Assembly: GCA_029747015.1 (NCBI GenBank)
Contig: JAKOGI010001267.1
Span: 62,001 to 126,000, forward strand
Origin: Carnegiea gigantea
Lineage: Eukaryota; Streptophyta; Magnoliopsida; Caryophyllales; Cactaceae
DNA length: 64,000 nucleotides
Reading direction: 5' to 3'
Position numbers and translations under genes: made by a program. Under the pieces are notes generated by a model. It saw only the letters and a list, made by a program, of their open reading frames with translations, was not told where the DNA came from and made no database searches. Position 1 is the stretch's first letter; each line of letters begins with the position of its first letter. Shown here in pieces: positions 47,369 through 58,369 of this stretch.

Positions 47369-48430
47369 TGTAACACCCCCAGATTTCTAATTCTTTATTT
47401 ACTACTGATTTAACCTGAATGGCAGCAGGAACTCCTAACGGGGTGTTACCGACGTATTCCCTTCTTGGAAATACCAGGCTGGATATCATAACTGACATTT
47501 AAAAACAAAGTCTTCACGAAACGAAGCCCACCACACATGGGTCCAAGAATTTTAACACAGAACTTGAACATCATAATTAAACCAACTAGATTCTATTACA
47601 ACTTCTTAAACCCTTTTTAGGCACAACCAGCATTCGAGCCTCGCTCTACTCTCCTGTCCCCAGTCCCAAGAACAGCTAAATCACACATTTTATAATAGTG
47701 AGATAAACTCGGTAACATTCACCCCCAACGGTCAAAGACACGTACAAATTCATTTTGAAAACATTTTAGGGAGAGGGGGGAAAACAACATCACGTTTCAA
47801 GGTACACAACCCATTATCACCATCTTTCTTAAACTAAATCAAGTTCAGAATCACACTTTCATAGTTCCATTCAAAATGTTCAGTTTCAGATAAGTCTTGG
47901 GTGAGCGACCCCAGTGGGTCTCATGGCCTGCGCTCTAACATAGCGCAGTCGTTCAACTCTTTCCTGGCCTACCGCTCCTCAGGCGGTTACCGCTTAACTT
48001 TCCTGGCCTACCACCATCATGGGTGGTTACTGATAACCTGGCCCACGTCTCGGCTGAGTACGTGGCCGCTCACATGCATTCCAGCGCATATTACCACAAC
48101 TTTCTTAAAAGTTCGTTCACAAAACGAACTACCACATTCAGGTGGTGCATCCATTACATCACAAACTCAGAAGGTTTATATCATACAGGCACATAGATAT
48201 ATCATCCACATGTTTCACATATTTCACAACAAGGTGCACAAATATTTTCAAATAACCCAAGAACACTTTTTATTGCATAAATTCTCAATTTCACAAGGGT
48301 TCCTATTAGCCCCTTTTATTACAGCACAACTTTTAACTCGAATAGCCACAATGGCTAGTAACAATTTAAAGAAAATTATTACTAATCCTGTCCTAAAAAG
48401 AAATGAAACAACTTCCTAATGCTTCTAGCC
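47369..48430 (-). repeat. J 3' LTR (inner end uncertain)
   Basis: 47369-48079 aligns with 49387-50107. Sequence from 48080 to about 48430 has no partner because the other LTR is cut there; it is probably more LTR. No polypurine tract was recognised. A deletion seems to have joined LTR sequence directly to the end of ORF0. Confidence 0.7.
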
Positions 48431-48431
48431 T

Positions 48432-49154
48432 TTACTGACTGGAGGCATCCAGTGGACAAGTGCCTCTACACATCCGGCCACATCTACCCCACTCCCAGCG
48501 GGTCAACCCAGCCTCATTTGCTCCTAAGTCTTCCAAGTGGCTGGAGTGCTCATCTTGCATAAGGTGATTCCCTTCTTCATCTCTCGGATCTCCCCCTAGG
48601 TCCTCACTGCCCATAAGTTGCCCCTCGCTGGCCTCAGAATTTCCCTCAGGATTTTCTTCAGGGTCTTCTTCAGGGTATTCCTCAGGATCTTCCTCGGGGT
48701 CTTCCTCTTCCATGGGGTCTTCCTCAGGGTCTTCCTCTCCCATGGGGTCTCCCTCTAGGTCTTCCCCCTCATCAGTATCCTCCTCCACAGGTGGTGGCGG
48801 GTTGGCATCGCTAGAGTCAGGGGTGGGGGGTTCGTCATAAGGGGCTATATCGATGAGGTAGTCCACTAGCTCATTCAGGTTGAAGTGCATAGGCTGCCAC
48901 TTGCATAAACAACAATCCCCAGCAACCATAAATGCTCTCTCCTCAGGGTGAAGCTCATTAACTCTATAACGCCACAAGGGGTCTCCCCAAAGAGTTAAAA
49001 GGAAGAACAGGGCTTGGTTGTGGTCGAACCTCAAACAATCATCAGGAACCTCAGCTAGTCTTCCAAAAAGAAAAATCTCCACTCGCTCCAAGTGATTCTC
49101 AAAACTGGCCCCGGGAATCTTCTTCAACCTCCGGTGGTGGCAAGGTCGTCCCAT
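48432..49154 (-). CDS. J ORF0: 240-aa protein with acidic tail, function unknown
   Basis: An open frame of 240 codons starts about 215 bases after the primer site, at the only suitable ATG (MGRPCHHRRLKKIPGASF). Residues 1-110 are mixed (ALFFLLTLWGDPLWRYRVNE, CCLCKWQPMHFNLNELVDYL). Residues 110-200 are strongly acidic and repetitive (EDPEEDPMEEEDPEEDP). A short region with Trp, Arg and Cys ends the protein. There is no signal peptide, zinc knuckle or capsid motif. B has a broken homologue in the same position. It may be an accessory protein of this chromovirus lineage. Whether it is expressed here is unknown. Confidence 0.6.
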   Translation of the reverse strand: MGRPCHHRRLKKIPGASFENHLERVEIFLFGRLAEVPDDCLRFDHNQALFFLLTLWGDPLWRYRVNELHPEERAFMVAGDCCLCKWQPMHFNLNELVDYLIDIAPYDEPPTPDSSDANPPPPVEEDTDEGEDLEGDPMGEEDPEEDPMEEEDPEEDPEEYPEEDPEENPEGNSEASEGQLMGSEDLGGDPRDEEGNHLMQDEHSSHLEDLGANEAGLTRWEWGRCGRMCRGTCPLDASSQ

Positions 49155-49386
49155 ACACCCTCAATGACGGGCCGCATTCATCCTAGACATTAGTAGGCCC
49201 AAATCAGATATATATATATATAGATACAAAAGATAACATATATATATAAGTATATTCCCTTCCCAACCTACACTCACACTTCGAGCAGCTCTTATGTCTA
49301 CCTGTTTTAGGGTTATTAACTAATATTATTCTCTTTATCCTTTAGGCGAGCCTTCAGGTCAGTTAACCTGGGCTCTGATACCACTT
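49155..49386 (-). other. J leader with primer-binding site
   Basis: The minus strand at 49383-49370 reads TGGTATCAGAGCCC, the initiator tRNA-Met type primer site. A short TATATA run lies at about 49209-49250. No coding content. Confidence 0.85.
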
Positions 49387-50107
49387 TGTAACACCCCCAG
49401 ATTTTTAATTCTTTATTTACTACTGCTTTAACCTGAATGGCATCAGAAACTCCTAACGGGATGTTACCGCCGTATTCCCTCCTTGGAAATACCAGGCTGG
49501 ATATCATAACTGACATTTAAAAACAAAGCCTTCATGAAACGAAGCCCACCATACATGGGTCCAAGAATTTTAACACAGAACTTGAACATCATAATTAAAC
49601 CAACTAGATTCTATTACAACTTCTAAAACCCTTTTTAGGCACAACCAGCATTCGAGCCTCGCTCTAGTCTCCTGTCCCCAGTCCCAAGAACAGCTAAATC
49701 ACCTGAAAACAAAACATTTTATAATAGTGAGATAAACTCAGTAACATTCACCCCCAACGGTCAAAGACACGTACAAATTCATTTTGAAAACATTTTAGGG
49801 AGAGGGGGAAAAACAACATCACGTTTCAAGGTACACAACCCATTATCACAATCTTCCTTAAACTAAATCAAGTTCAGAATCACACTTTCATAGTTCCATT
49901 CAAAATGTTCAGTTTCTGATAAGTCTTGGGTGAGCGACCCCAGTGGGTCTCATGGCCTACGCTCTAACATAGCGCAGCCGTTCAACTCTTTCCTGGCCTA
50001 CCGCTCCTCAGGCAGTTACCGCTTAACTTTCCTGGCCTACTACCATCATGGGTGGTTACCGATAACATGGCCCACGTCTCGACTGAGTACGTGGCCGCTC
50101 ACATGCA
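49387..50107 (-). repeat. J 5' LTR, truncated (U3 missing)
   Basis: Aligns with 47369-48079 and breaks off after CACATGCAT. The next bases, GCACCTAT, are followed at once by the Cassandra LTR. Confidence 0.85.
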
Positions 50108-50204
50108 TGCACCTATTGTAACACCCCGAGTGTGGCTTAAAAGGATCGAAGTGACTACTTATATCACCAAAGGTGCACCTTTCTTTTCGGAAAGCTCACT
50201 CTTA

Positions 50205-50270
50205 AGAACTCCACAGTTATGCGTGCTTGCTGGGGAGCAATCTTGGGATGGGTGACCTCCTGGGAAGTTT
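50205..50270 (+). promoter_or_regulatory. 5S rRNA-like Pol III promoter in Cassandra 5' LTR
   Basis: AGAACTCCACAGTTATGCGTG (box A region, with T where the 5S gene has A) and GGATGGGTGACCTCCTGGGA (box C region, exact) keep 5S spacing and order. The intervening loop has diverged. Confidence 0.85.
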
Positions 50271-50655
50271 CCCGGGCAGCGTATGAGCGAGGACGAAACA
50301 CGCCGAAAAGACTTGTGATGATTTGTGGGGCCAGTCGTCAATCCTTGAAGCCGTTATTGGTAAGACCTGCGACCGAGAGGGGTCGGGGCATTATAGATGG
50401 TATCAGAGCCGACCCGCGACTGTGAGCTGCACCAGTGGATGGAGAGCCCATGGGCAGTCACCTAGCGGGGCAAAGATACTGGTTGTTGACCGCCGGTCAA
50501 GAGGACTCGTAAGTCGGTTGGTTAGTGAGGCACAACGAGGACGTTGTGCGCTTCAGATGGGGGTAATTATAACACCCCGAGTGTGGCTTAAAAGGATCGA
50601 AGTGACTACTTATATCACCAAAGGTGCACCTTTCTTTTCGGAAAACTCACTCTTA

Positions 50656-50721
50656 AGAACTCCACAGTTAAGCGTGCTTGCTGAGGAGCAATCTTGGGAT
50701 GGGTGACCTCCTGGGAAATTT
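50656..50721 (+). promoter_or_regulatory. 5S rRNA-like Pol III promoter in Cassandra 3' LTR
   Basis: The same segment as in the 5' LTR. Here box A keeps the normal AGTTAAGCGTG, while the base run after CTGGGAA is changed (ATTTC instead of GTTTC). Confidence 0.85.
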
Positions 50722-50851
50722 CTCGGGCAGCGTGTGAGCGAGGACGAAACACGCCGAAAAGACTTGTGATGATTTGTGGGGCTAGTCGTCAATCCTTGAA
50801 ACCGTTATTGGTAAGACCTGCGACCGAGAGGGGTCGAGGCATTACAGTAAT

Positions 50852-52200
50852 AATAATAACAATGATAATAACAAAATATGGATAATAGAAATACTAATAA
50901 CAATAATGGTCTCAATAATAACAACAATAACAATGATAATGACGACAACGACAATAAAGACAATAATAATAATAGCTCTAATCATATTAAGGATAATGAC
51001 AATGACGTTGAGAAAAACAAAAAAAGATAAAGTGAATTATTTCATGTAAAATTATAATATAAAGGACATGAACGAAAGGGCAATGGCAATATTGAAAGAA
51101 AGAATAAACCAAAAAGGGGGTAATTAGATCAATTTGTGTTTAAATAGGCAATGATGGAAGTATAAATAGTTAAAAGAAGGGCCAAGGGAATTCCAAATTA
51201 CTTCTTAAGCTTGAGAACTTAATGAAACTATCTAGAGTCGTGCTAATAGTAAAATTATACTTTTGGAATAGAAGCAATGCCATTTCTATTGTTTCAAATT
51301 GTGGATGAACATTTTCATAAAAGAGGAGAGAGATTTTGAAAACCTAGGCATGTTTATTGCATGTGGTCCTTGAAAATCCACATGTTTTTAAACAAATATA
51401 AATTTCACATAATATTCATGCAAGGAATTAGTTTAGGACTATGTTTTGTCACTTAATAAAGTGGCCCCCATCAATTATCAAGCATCAGGGTTTCCACCCT
51501 TCAACTTATCGGCGTGGCTACAGGATATGCTTCCCAATTGGCCTTAGAAATGATCCCTTAAGAAGTTAATAGGGGTTTCACTTCCATATAATAGGTAGTA
51601 AAGTGATTTAATTGCATTCTTCCCCCCCCCCCAATTTTTGAGCTAAAGTGATTTGAAATGCACGCACCAAACTAATTTGGATTCAAAGTTAATTTACAAC
51701 ATAGGGATATACGTACTGGGTTTCAGCTTACTTTGTGAAATGTCTTTATATTTTCTGTTTTAGGTAAGGGACCAGTGAACAACCCTCCTCCTAACAAGCC
51801 AAAGGGTAGCAAGAAGTAGAAGAGGGACTTGGTGTTTTGCTAAAGGTTAGCTAGCTAGATGCTCACAATGATTTCCAGCTTAGCACGAGGCCTAATGGTT
51901 CTGAGAAAGACATATTGCTTGTACAAACTTTTGGACAAGTTACTTAATGTTGATTTCCTAGAAACCCCTACTTAAGTTATAATTACTGTTGCAAACTGAA
52001 TAGTTATGTGAATGTATTTTCTTATCCCTAACCCTGGTAGCTTTTGTAAATGTGAGAATAATTCGAGGAAAGAGTATAGTTCCAAGAAGCCTTGTCCTTT
52101 TGGGACAACAGTGATGCCTCCAATCGAAAGACTTCCGCTACAATTATAAATAATAAATAATAGATTAAGACAATTAGGTGATTGGGGAGTGGGGCATTAC
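50852..52200 (+). repeat. G 5' LTR, U5-proximal part
   Basis: The segment starts in TAA/ACA trinucleotide repeats (to about 51000) and ends GGGGCATTAC, directly before a primer-like site. Parts match the reverse complement of A's LTR (34250-34560), so G is an A-type chromovirus in the opposite orientation. A C-run (11-12 bases) lies near 51625. The start of the LTR is to the left of J and not identified. Confidence 0.65.
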
Positions 52201-52631
52201 GGTAGTGCTATCAGAGCTAGGTTTGCCAATCACTAGGAGCAGTAGGGTGTTTAAGAGTTAGGTTATGAGCTTTAAGGAGTATGTCATGAGTAAATTGTGT
52301 CCTAAGAAATATATACAAATGTAGCTTACTGCTTTTCCCTGTGTATTTCTTTGTTTCAAATGGATCACCTCAGAGTTCATTTAGATTCATATCCTACTAA
52401 CATTTAATCAGGGACTTCTATGGCTAGCCATATCCCTCTATTACACGCTAGTATGGTGATCCATATGCAGGAGACCCATTTTCAGATTTCCACGATGTGT
52501 TAGTTCGTACCCATCGACTTTTGTGGTCCGTGCCTATCACAACCCCCTTGGGATGAGTTCAAGTTATGGTAAAATGACTTTATGGTTACTGGAGACTCGG
52601 GGCTTGATAAGGATAGGTTTTACGTGCCAGG
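52201..52631 (+). pseudogene. G primer site and start of ORF0 (broken, cut by F)
   Basis: TGCTATCAGAGC (52206-52217) is a primer site of the initiator tRNA-Met type with one change. From 52361 the sequence encodes MDHLRVHLDSYPTN, then after a stop SGTSMASHIPLLHASMVIHM and a GDSGLDKDRF-like end, matching ORF0 of A (33750-33343). F interrupts it at 52632. Confidence 0.65.
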
Positions 52632-53146
52632 TGTTTGTGCTAAAAATATAATATTTCTATGATACCTTTATATCTGATTCGTGCAAAAAAAATTATTATA
52701 TCTAGATTTTCATTTGAATTTATTTTATATTGTAGGTGATGAAAAATCAGAGAAATGGGCAAAATAAGATGAGAATGTTGAATTAAGAAGCTCGGGCTCA
52801 ACTTTCACTTGACGTAGCCCAGGTTCAGTCAAAGCCCACTCCTTCTCTTGACCTAAAACTAGAAGAAGAAGTAAGAAAAAGTAAAAATCAAATCCCTGAA
52901 ATCCCTTTCCTTTCCCCACTTCCTGCTCACGTGCCCCTTTTCCTCCCCCCCTTCAATCTCTCACTTTTCTCTCGCTGGCCAGAGAACCCCGAAAACTCCC
53001 CCAATCCATAACTCAGTTCTCTCTCCCTCTCTAACTTAGCATCATCATCAAACATCGCCAATCATCACCCATTCCACTCCATCACCTCCATCCTTATCCA
53101 CCATCGTGCGCCCATGCAACACCAAATCCCATTCCTCTTCCATGGC
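52632..53146 (+). repeat. F 5' LTR, first part
   Basis: Its start is built like that of E's LTR (TGTT..., then AATATAATATTTCTATGATACC). It is followed by a leader-like CT-rich stretch to 53146. E is inserted after TAGCA. Confidence 0.75.
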
Positions 53147-53151
53147 TAGCA

Positions 53152-54590
53152 TGTTCAACCAAAAATTATAATATTTTATACCTTTTTATTATCTATTATT
53201 TGCTCAAAATAAATTATTAATTTAAGATTTTAATATTGTTTTATTTGTTTAGTAGGAATTTGAGAAATTTGAAGAATAAATAAATTCCTTTAAAAAAAAG
53301 AGAGAGAAAGTTGAACCAAAACGGGATTGGATCACAAGAAGCATTGGATCAAGCTAATGAGAAGGATTAAAAAAAAAAAAAAAACTCAAGAATGGAGCCA
53401 AGCAGCGAAGCCCTTTGGGCCTTTTCCCCCTTCGTCCTTTCCCCGTTGGGCCTGGCCCAGCACCAGTCGTGCCCCCAGCCTAGCCCGGTTTTCCCTTCCT
53501 CCCCCCTTTTCTCTCTCATCCCTTTTGCTTCCTCTTCGGGCCTGTTACTTCATGCGGACCATAGCCCATCTTCTCATTCCTTTCCCAAGACAAGCGATCT
53601 AGGCCCAATTCGTACTTTGCACAACCAAGCGAGGCCAATCTTCCTCACCCCCTTTTCTCGGTGGGCTGGCCCAGATGCTCCATAGCATGCCGCTTATCTT
53701 CACTTAATATGGTCACATGCTTCTCATGTGCCAGCAGCAACCCCCATCTCCTCTTCTTCTCCTTCTTTATCCCACGAAAGCCAGACCGAAAAAACAGGGC
53801 AAGCAGAACAAGAGCCATTCGTGCCCCTTCCTCTTCCTCTCTATAACTGCCTTGCTCCTTTCCTTTTTCCTCCAGTTCATGGCCATTACTCCCTCGCTCT
53901 CTCTCCTCCTTCAATCATCGACATTCAATGCATCAGTTACAAGTGTGAATGAGGGCAATCGAAGAGGATGGGTATGCCGTTCTTAGGAGTGCTTGAAATG
54001 AAGACTGGGAGAGCATGCAAAAGGGGGAGGATAGTAAAGTAGTAGAGTAGCGAGTAGAGTTCTTTAGTTAGTTTTACCTTCTTTCATTTTCGGTTTTCAG
54101 TTTCAGATCTTGTTCATAATTCTCAAATTAGTAAGAAATTAGATTATGGTTTACTCCAAATTTCGAGTTCAAGTTTGAGTATCTGGGTGCCTTTTGTTGT
54201 GATCTGGGCTCTGTTTCTCTGCTTTTGGTTCGTTGCTTTCGCTGCTATGGATGAATTCAGTCTTCCAGTTCTGCTGCTTTGTTTGGCTACATGAATGAAT
54301 TCAACATTCAACTAAGTGTTGGTGGGTTGATTAATTTGCAATTTGGTGCTTCAGCTTTATTTTTGGATTCTTTACAAGCTAGAGAATTGTGCACGATTCT
54401 TTAATTAATCTTGTTTATTTAGTCCACTGATTTGTTTGGTGGAACAATTTGACCTTGGTGTTGGTTAATTTTAGCATCTAGTTTTAATTTGGTGTAGAAT
54501 TTTTGGTAATCTAATTTTACAACCATCTCTATGGATCGACAACCGAAGTGTTACAACGATAAACCATACGGTTGCGAAAATTTACTAACA
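53152..54590 (+). repeat. E 5' LTR
   Basis: A 1,439-bp LTR. Pyrimidine-rich, leader-like sequence lies at 53440-53880. The open frames seen there on both strands have no domains and recur with disruptions in the 3' LTR. Confidence 0.88.
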
Positions 54591-55202
54591 AGTTTTTGAC
54601 GTTGTGAAATTAGGTTGCGTCATGTCGTAGTTTACTAATTTGAGTCGTTTGAGTCGATTTTTGTATGTTTGTTATTTCGATTTTATGTGTATTAGTTTAG
54701 TTTCGTTGTTTTAGTTTCGTTTGAGATTTCTTTGGTTTTTGATCTTTTATTCGAGTTTATTCATTTGGTTTTTATTTTAGTCCATTTAATTTAATTTTAG
54801 TTATTATTTTCTACTAAAAAAGGGGACTAATAATTTGGATGTTTGTGCAGGAAGCAGAAACAGAAGAACAAAACAGGAAAAAAAATGCTCTTCTTTTGTG
54901 TTTGTGCTTATTTTCTATTTTTTGTGTTATGTTACTATTCGATGTTTGAGTCTTTTTGGTCTTCCTTTTATTTTAGTAACGTAGTTTTATTTTTATTAGT
55001 TTATTTTATTTTGTTAACTTAATTATTTAAGTTTCTTGTTTTTGTTTTAGTCATTAGTTTATAATTATTGTCATAGAGCTACTATTTGTTTTTCCCCATT
55101 TTCTAAAAGAAAACAAAACCTCAAAAAAAGGAAAAAATAAAAAAATAAAATAATAAAATAATTCTTAAAATTGAAAAAAATCAAGAATGCTAGTTTTTAA
55201 TT
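54591..55202 (+). other. E leader, AT-rich, with degraded primer site
   Basis: TTTTTGACGTTGTGAAAT at 54593-54610 stands where TTTTTGGCGCCGTTGCC would be expected. The rest is AT-rich and non-coding. Confidence 0.5.
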
Positions 55203-56085
55203 TCCCATAATACAACCATGAACCTTTCTAGAACTATTTATCGCGACTTAATGATTATTGTGCTCAATTAAATAAGAATTTTCAAAAATGGAAAATTTAT
55301 AAGGTTATTGTTGTGGATTTGAATTCTATATCTTGGGATTATATTGAGTCTATTTATCGTGGAGGTGTCCTAGGATTATTATCTAAAACTCAAGATGAGG
55401 TTTAGGATTTCTTTGAAAAACTAGCTTGGGATACTTATGCGTTTGAATAAGCTAGAGGGACCTTAGAAACTCCTATTCATGGTGAATCTACTTTCTATGC
55501 TACCCCTTACCCTCAGGATCACTTTATAGACGTATAGGACTCATCTTACTCTTATGTGCCTCCTGTGTTATGCGATTACTGTGAGTCTTCTACTCATGAT
55601 GCTTATAATTGTCCATATCGTGGTTATGTTGATGCTACATGTGTAGGTTTTGAAAAGAAGATCAATGAATTGATTGGTAAAATGGTAAAGACTATGAAAG
55701 AGAGAATTACTGAATATTCTCAATGTCTTAATCAGATTAGGAAGAATTATAGTGAGCCTGACTCTAGTTTAGGATCTCCTAAGTCTAAAGTTAGTCTTTA
55801 TGATGATTTTAATCTCTGTTATCTTACTAGGCCTGACTTGAATGATGCCATGTCATTGCCTAGTCTAGAATAAGAGAGTGATCTCCCTATGTCTCTATCG
55901 CAAGACCTTGCACCTCACACTAGCTCACCTGAGGGCATCACTGATGATGTCCTAGTTTCTACCAACCCATCCACCACTTTGAACAACTTTTGTGAGTTTC
56001 AGGAGGGTGAAGACCTTAAGAGTGCTAGTGAGTTAGATATGAGCATCAAATCTGACATTGAGCATCATGAGATAAAAGAGTAAGA
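55203..56085 (+). pseudogene. E gag-like protein with CCHC knuckle (broken)
   Basis: Shifting frames give SWDYIESIYRGGVLG, FFEKLAWDTYAFE and ESTFYATPYPQDHF, then YVPPVLCDYCESSTHDAYNCP (55553-55615), whose CDYCESSTHDAYNC is a CX2CX4HX4C zinc knuckle. A charged, Ser-rich C-terminal region (KVSLYDDFNLCYLTRPDLND) follows to 56082. Stops at 55405, 55450, 55535 and 55871 break it. F carries a longer open version. Plant gag-only elements of this type are usually annotated as hypothetical proteins. Confidence 0.75.
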
Positions 56086-58333
56086 AGCTGTGTCTTTACA
56101 GGAGACGTGTGGAGGTAATTGAACCCACTAAATTGAAATTTAATGATGATAGTCTTTTTATCGAATATGAATCTTTTTCATGTGGGTTTGATATCGATTA
56201 AAGTTTTGATAAGAGTTTTTGTGTTGAATGTGAATTATTTTCTTTTGACCCCATCCAAAATGACCTCCTTTTTGAAAATTGCAAGTTTGAATTTCTGAGT
56301 CTGAGAGCATTGCAACTAAGAATTTTGCTTTAGACTAGACTCATGCACATTTTGATACTAAGAGACTTGTGGATTTTGCACTAATTGTTTGGAATCACTA
56401 ATTCATGATAACCCACTTTCTAGGCCAATAGCCCACCCTGGCTAACTTTAAATACATTTGCCTTTTTGATGTTTGGGCCCCACTATTTGATAAGTTGAAG
56501 CGGGCCCTTACTTATGCTTTATTGGCTTGGTGGATGAATTCTTTCATTCTCCGACTCTCTACTTTTTACCGTTTCCATGTGTTTGAGAGTTGGTCTTCCG
56601 TATTTGACAAGTTACTTCATGCGCTAATGGGATTTGATTTGAGTAGCAAAGTTTCACTTAATATGGAGTGGTTGATGCCCCATACACCTCTATCTAAGCA
56701 GATTTCTAGAGGTTATAGCTTATGTGTACTTTTGCACCTGACCTGGTACAAACGTTCCTCTTTATCTCCAGTTTTTTAATTTTGTTTTCTTTTGTATATA
56801 TTCGTGGCTATCTTTTATTTTTGTTTTCTTTTTGGCTCCGTTTGGTTCTTAGAAAATTTAATGGAAAGGAAAATTAAAGGAAAAAAATGTAAAGAAAAAA
56901 AGTAGAGAGAAAATGAGTTTTTTTCTCTTATTTGGATTGAGGAAAAAATACAAGAATTTGAATGAAAAATTTGAATATTGATGAACTACTTGAATCATGT
57001 TGATCTCATCTAAGTAATGTGAGGTTGGAGAAGGTTGTGAATTTTCCTCAAACTTTCCTCACAATTTTATGAGGAAAATTTTGTCACTTGTTTCTAACAA
57101 TTTTTCCACCTAACTTTTCTCTATATTTTTTCTTTGTGATTTTCTCTCGACTAAACACAAGATAAAAAAGTAACTTTCCAAAAAAATTTTCTTTCCACCA
57201 AATTTTCCAAGAGCCAAACAGAACCTTTGAGTTTTAAAGTCATTTCCTTTTTCTTTCTTTTTGAATCTTAGTCTTCTTTTTGTATTTTTTTTGGCCTTAG
57301 CTTTTCTTTTGTTTGTTTCTTTCCACTCTCAATGAGGACATTGTGAGATTTAGGTGTGGGGTGGGAAAACCACATTTTAAAACACAGAATAAAAATTGAA
57401 AAAAATCCCCAAAAAAAATTTTGAAAATCCAAAAAGATTTTTGTTTTGTTTTTTTCTTGGAGAAGCTTCATGCTATTCTGATCTGTTTAAATCCCCTGAT
57501 TTTGACTTTTAGCTTGTAATGTGCATGATAGGTCTCCGTCTTCAATGTGTCATTCTAAGCCCTAGTTCTAACCACAATTGTTCATTATCGATGTATAATC
57601 CAATCCTTATTTATCTCTTCATCATTATCTTAAGGTCTTACTCTTCCATGAATGGCTCTCCCACTTGGCTTTGACACGATTACTTTAGTTTTTATTTGCA
57701 TTCCAAAGAAAACCAAAAAAAAGGGAAAAAAAGGGAAAAAAAGGAAATGAAATAAAATTTGGAATGACAAGTATCCCTTTGAGGTATGCACTACTGGTCG
57801 TTACTCTTTGAGGCAATAGTACTGCTGGGAAAGCTTGCTTTCTATGTTAATAAGTCAACAATGTAGTTTGTGTCAATCAAGTGGGATTGACTTTGATTAT
57901 GGTAAACCTAAGCCCTAAGATGATGATGCACCGCACTGGGATGGATTCAAAGTTTTTATGTACAGTGGGGTCAAAAGTTAGTACTTTGTTGTCATCCATG
58001 GGATAAAGAGCCTTGATGAGTATATTCTATTTATATGCAGGTCAATATCTTTACTACATGGGTGATTTGGTTAGTTAGAATGTGCACAGGCTTCTCCCTT
58101 GTATATTTGTGTTTGTAAATCCAAACTGTTTTTCTGTATTTGGCTCTCCTTCCCTTTTTCATTTTTTTTAAGATTTTGTGGGTATATCTTCTGCAAATCC
58201 TCACGAGACCTTATGCGTCCACTAGGAGTAACCTAGGGTTTAAAGGGCTTGTTGCACGTGCTAAGTGCAACCGTGATTCCTACGAAACTAAGTTAGCATT
58301 TTTTTTCTTTTCTAAGATTTTTAGTTTTATTTT
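56086..58333 (+). other. E 3' spacer with second coding relic and internal purine cassette
   Basis: A relic at 56495-56779 (FHVFESWSSVFDKLLHALMG) has a counterpart in F at about 62590-62760, so it is element sequence. The MITE lies at 56834-57225. At 57330-57366 AATGAGGACATTG plus GGTGTGGGGTGGG copies the tract that precedes the 3' LTR. The rest is AT-rich without genes. Confidence 0.6.
56834..57225. mobile_element. MITE inside E (Harbinger- or hAT-like ends)
   Basis: A 392-bp segment. Its left end GGCTCCGTTTGGTTCTTAGA and the reverse complement of the right end GGTTCTGTTTGGCTCTTGGA are imperfect inverted repeats of about 30 bp, continuing as AAAATTT. TTT flanks both sides (56831-56833, 57226-57228), compatible with a 3-bp target duplication. 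No coding. The 3-bp TSD favours PIF/Harbinger, but the T-rich context makes that weak. Confidence 0.8.
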
Positions 58334-58369
58334 ACTTGAGGACGAGCAAAACTTAGGTGTGGGGATATT

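Larger units (their letters stand above)
47369..50107 (-). mobile_element. J: short gypsy (chromovirus-type) derivative with intact ORF0
   Basis: Direct repeats start at 47369 and 49387 (both TGTAACACCCCCAG) and run for about 715 bp. The minus-strand primer site TGGTATCAGAGCCC lies at 49370-49383, 3 bases inside the right repeat. Only ORF0 (48432-49154) lies between; gag and pol are absent. The right (5') LTR stops at about 50107, where 8 unexplained bases lead into Cassandra. The left outer end is a U5 end preceded by GTAAT (47364-47368). By eye the LTR copies differ by roughly 3-5%. Confidence 0.85.
50117..50846 (+). mobile_element. Cassandra TRIM retrotransposon (5S rRNA in LTRs), complete
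   Basis: LTRs 50117-50395 and 50568-50846 (279 bp each) differ by about 3%. The primer site TGGTATCAGAGCC is at 50398-50410 and the purine tract GATGGGGG ends at about 50563. The 172-bp interior codes for nothing. Each LTR contains a 5S rRNA-like segment. These are the defining features of Cassandra, a plant TRIM element moved by other elements' enzymes. GTAAT follows on the right (50847-50851), but CCTAT precedes it on the left, so it has no target duplication of its own; see findings. Confidence 0.93.

Noticed and set aside
47901..48419. 172-codon plus-strand ORF, also at 49930-50121
   Set aside because: It lies in J's LTR on the strand opposite to the element. The second LTR copy repeats its beginning, and it shows no domain.
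50656..50721. A genuine 5S rRNA gene
   Set aside because: Only the internal promoter segments match. The 5' third of 5S is diverged, and the segment sits inside paired 279-bp LTRs, so it is a Cassandra element.
53327..53986. Several overlapping ORFs on both strands (up to 97 codons), also at 58657-59126
   Set aside because: They lie in the pyrimidine-rich leader part of both E LTRs, lack domains, and are differently interrupted in the two copies.
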